Source: an uncultured Bacilli bacterium
GTDB taxonomy: Bacteria; Bacillota_I; Bacilli_A; RF39; UBA660
Length of the DNA: 6,832 nucleotides
Direction: 5' to 3'
Assembly (NCBI GenBank): GCA_947630205.1
Contig: CANRGW010000068.1
Location: 1-6,832 of the forward strand
Part shown: positions 5,556 to 6,832 of the stretch, piece after piece
Layout of the letters: each line of letters begins with the position of its first letter
Position numbering within the stretch: position 1 is the stretch's first letter
The notes under the pieces: generated by a model
Told to the model about the DNA's origin: nothing
Database searches by the model: none
What the model saw: the letters and a program-made list of their open reading frames with translations, nothing else
Program-made: the position numbers and the translations under genes

Positions 5556-6832
5556 ATGAGTATTTTAGAGTATGCTTTAGATGTTAATAAAGAAGTTTCC
5601 GAAATCTTAAGTTTATGTCAATCTTTAAATATTAAGAAAACGAAAGAAGAAGATATTTTAACTGATGAAGAAATTATTCTTTTGGATAATGAAATTGACT
5701 CTTTAAAAGAAAATGAAAATCCAGATTATGAAATTGATGAGGAATTAGAGAGTAAAGTTGATAATCTTGTTAATAGCATAGATATTAATCTTGATGATAT
5801 GTCCTCAAAAAAAGAAAAAGTAAAAAGTAAGGTTGAAAATAAAAATGAGGCTAAAATTAAATTTCAAAAAGGACGTAAGGAGATATATAAACATCGTGAT
5901 AAATTAATGACTAATCAGGAGGAAGATGATGTTGTTGTTTATAATGAGAAGATGACTCCTGCTCATCTTGCTAGTATTTTAAAAGTAAGTGGAACGGAAA
6001 TTGTTGCCAAGTTATTTAATTTAGGAATTATGGCTAATTTAAATCAACCTTTAAATTTTGAAACAGTTGAACTAGTATTACTTGATTATAATAAAAAATT
6101 AAAGAATGAAGAAAGTGTTGATAAATCTAATTTTGAACAATATGAAATTATTGATAAGGAAGAAGATTTAGTAGCACGACCTCCGGTTATTACTATCATG
6201 GGTCATGTTGACCATGGTAAAACAACTCTCCTTGATACGATTAGAAAAACAAGTGTTGCAAGTGGAGAAGCCGGAGGAATTACACAGGCAATAGGGGCTT
6301 ATCAAGTTGATGTTAATGGAAAAAAAGTAACTTTTATTGATACTCCAGGTCATGAAGCATTTACGAAGATGCGTTCAAGAGGGGCTAGTATTACCGATAT
6401 TGTAGTTTTAATAGTTGCTGCTAATGATGGAGTTATGCCTCAGACAAAAGAAGCAATTGATCATGCTAAAGCTGCGAAGGTACCAATTGTTGTAGCCGTT
6501 AATAAAATTGATTTACCAGATGCTAATGTTGATAGAGTTTTAACTGAATTAACAGAATATGGACTTGTTCCTGAAAAATTTGGAGGAGATGTTATTACTT
6601 GTAATATTTCAGCCAAAACTGGTGAAGGAGTTCCTGAACTTTTAGAAACTTTATTATTAGTAAGTGAAATGCGTGAATTAAAAGCCAATCCTAATCGTTA
6701 TGCAACGGGAACGGTTTTAGAAGCCAGAACTGACCAAAAAATTGGAAGTGTTGTCTCTTTACTTGTTCAAAGTGGAACTTTAAGATTAGGTGATCCTGTT
6801 GTAATTGGAACTAGTTATGGTAAAATTAGAAC
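5556..6832 (+). CDS. infB: Translation initiation factor IF-2, 3' partial
   Basis: IF-2 is the GTPase that places initiator tRNA on the 30S subunit and promotes subunit joining. 425 complete codons are visible and the frame runs off the window edge. The protein has a first IF2_N-like helical module (about 1-50, MSILEYALDVNKEVSEIL), a charged Lys/Glu/Asp linker (50-125) and a second IF2_N module (about 130-180, KMTPAHLASILKVSG). The G domain follows with G1 GHVDHGKT (216-223), the G2 region GGITQ, G3 DTPGH (262-266), G4 NKID (316-319) and G5 SAK (352-354), then the start of the beta-barrel domain II (RYATGTVLEARTDQKIGSVV). The usual GITQH motif reads GITQA here (A245). AAAGAGG (5543-5549) six bases before the ATG supports the start. 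Domains III and IV and the fMet-tRNA-binding end lie beyond the window. Confidence 0.97.
   Translation, partial: MSILEYALDVNKEVSEILSLCQSLNIKKTKEEDILTDEEIILLDNEIDSLKENENPDYEIDEELESKVDNLVNSIDINLDDMSSKKEKVKSKVENKNEAKIKFQKGRKEIYKHRDKLMTNQEEDDVVVYNEKMTPAHLASILKVSGTEIVAKLFNLGIMANLNQPLNFETVELVLLDYNKKLKNEESVDKSNFEQYEIIDKEEDLVARPPVITIMGHVDHGKTTLLDTIRKTSVASGEAGGITQAIGAYQVDVNGKKVTFIDTPGHEAFTKMRSRGASITDIVVLIVAANDGVMPQTKEAIDHAKAAKVPIVVAVNKIDLPDANVDRVLTELTEYGLVPEKFGGDVITCNISAKTGEGVPELLETLLLVSEMRELKANPNRYATGTVLEARTDQKIGSVVSLLVQSGTLRLGDPVVIGTSYGKIR

Noticed and set aside
6168..6688. Two minus-strand open frames (6168-6353 and 6461-6688) opposite infB
   Set aside because: They mirror the highly conserved IF-2 G domain and show no independent coding signals.

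Overview
The window is AT-rich chromosomal DNA of a low-GC Gram-positive-type bacterium. The right half carries a Bacillota-style translation/transcription operon in the order rimP - nusA - ylxR (rnpM) - infB. Strong purine-rich ribosome binding sites, extended -10 promoters, a NusA without C-terminal repeats, heavy use of TTA/AGA/AGT codons and a pared-down operon (short RimP, no ylxQ) together suggest an uncultured gut Bacilli/Mycoplasmatota relative, for example an RF39-like lineage. This placement is inference. Tryptophan is written TGG and TGA is used as a stop, so the standard bacterial code fits.

Region 1 (1-1178): the 3' part of a surface-protein gene whose start lies outside the window. 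Its last roughly 45 codons before a short tail switch from AT-rich codons to a segment of 55% GC by hand count (68 of 123 bases at 996-1118). That segment has the layout of the variable region of a diversity-generating retroelement (DGR) target. Small hairpins follow inside the gene end and just after the stop. No reverse transcriptase or template repeat is present in the window.

Region 2 (1179-1501): a gene-free stretch. It holds the GC-rich hairpin (1181-1210), a 137-bp segment bounded by a perfect 15-bp inverted repeat (1238-1374), a terminator hairpin (1385-1422) and the promoter of the next gene (1450-1478).

Region 3 (1502-3787): two uncharacterised membrane-associated genes, probably cotranscribed. 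One encodes a 524-residue protein with about five membrane spans and a large extracytoplasmic domain. The other encodes a 223-residue acidic protein with a single C-terminal membrane anchor.

Region 4 (3788-6832): an extended -10 promoter drives a leader with a small GNRA-capped hairpin, then rimP (N-terminal domain only), nusA, ylxR and the first 425 codons of infB. The genes are tightly packed (4-base overlap, then 8- and 18-base gaps), as expected of one transcript linking 30S maturation, transcription elongation/termination, RNase P modulation and translation initiation.

The item most worth following up is the putative DGR target end with its downstream hairpins and inverted-repeat element.
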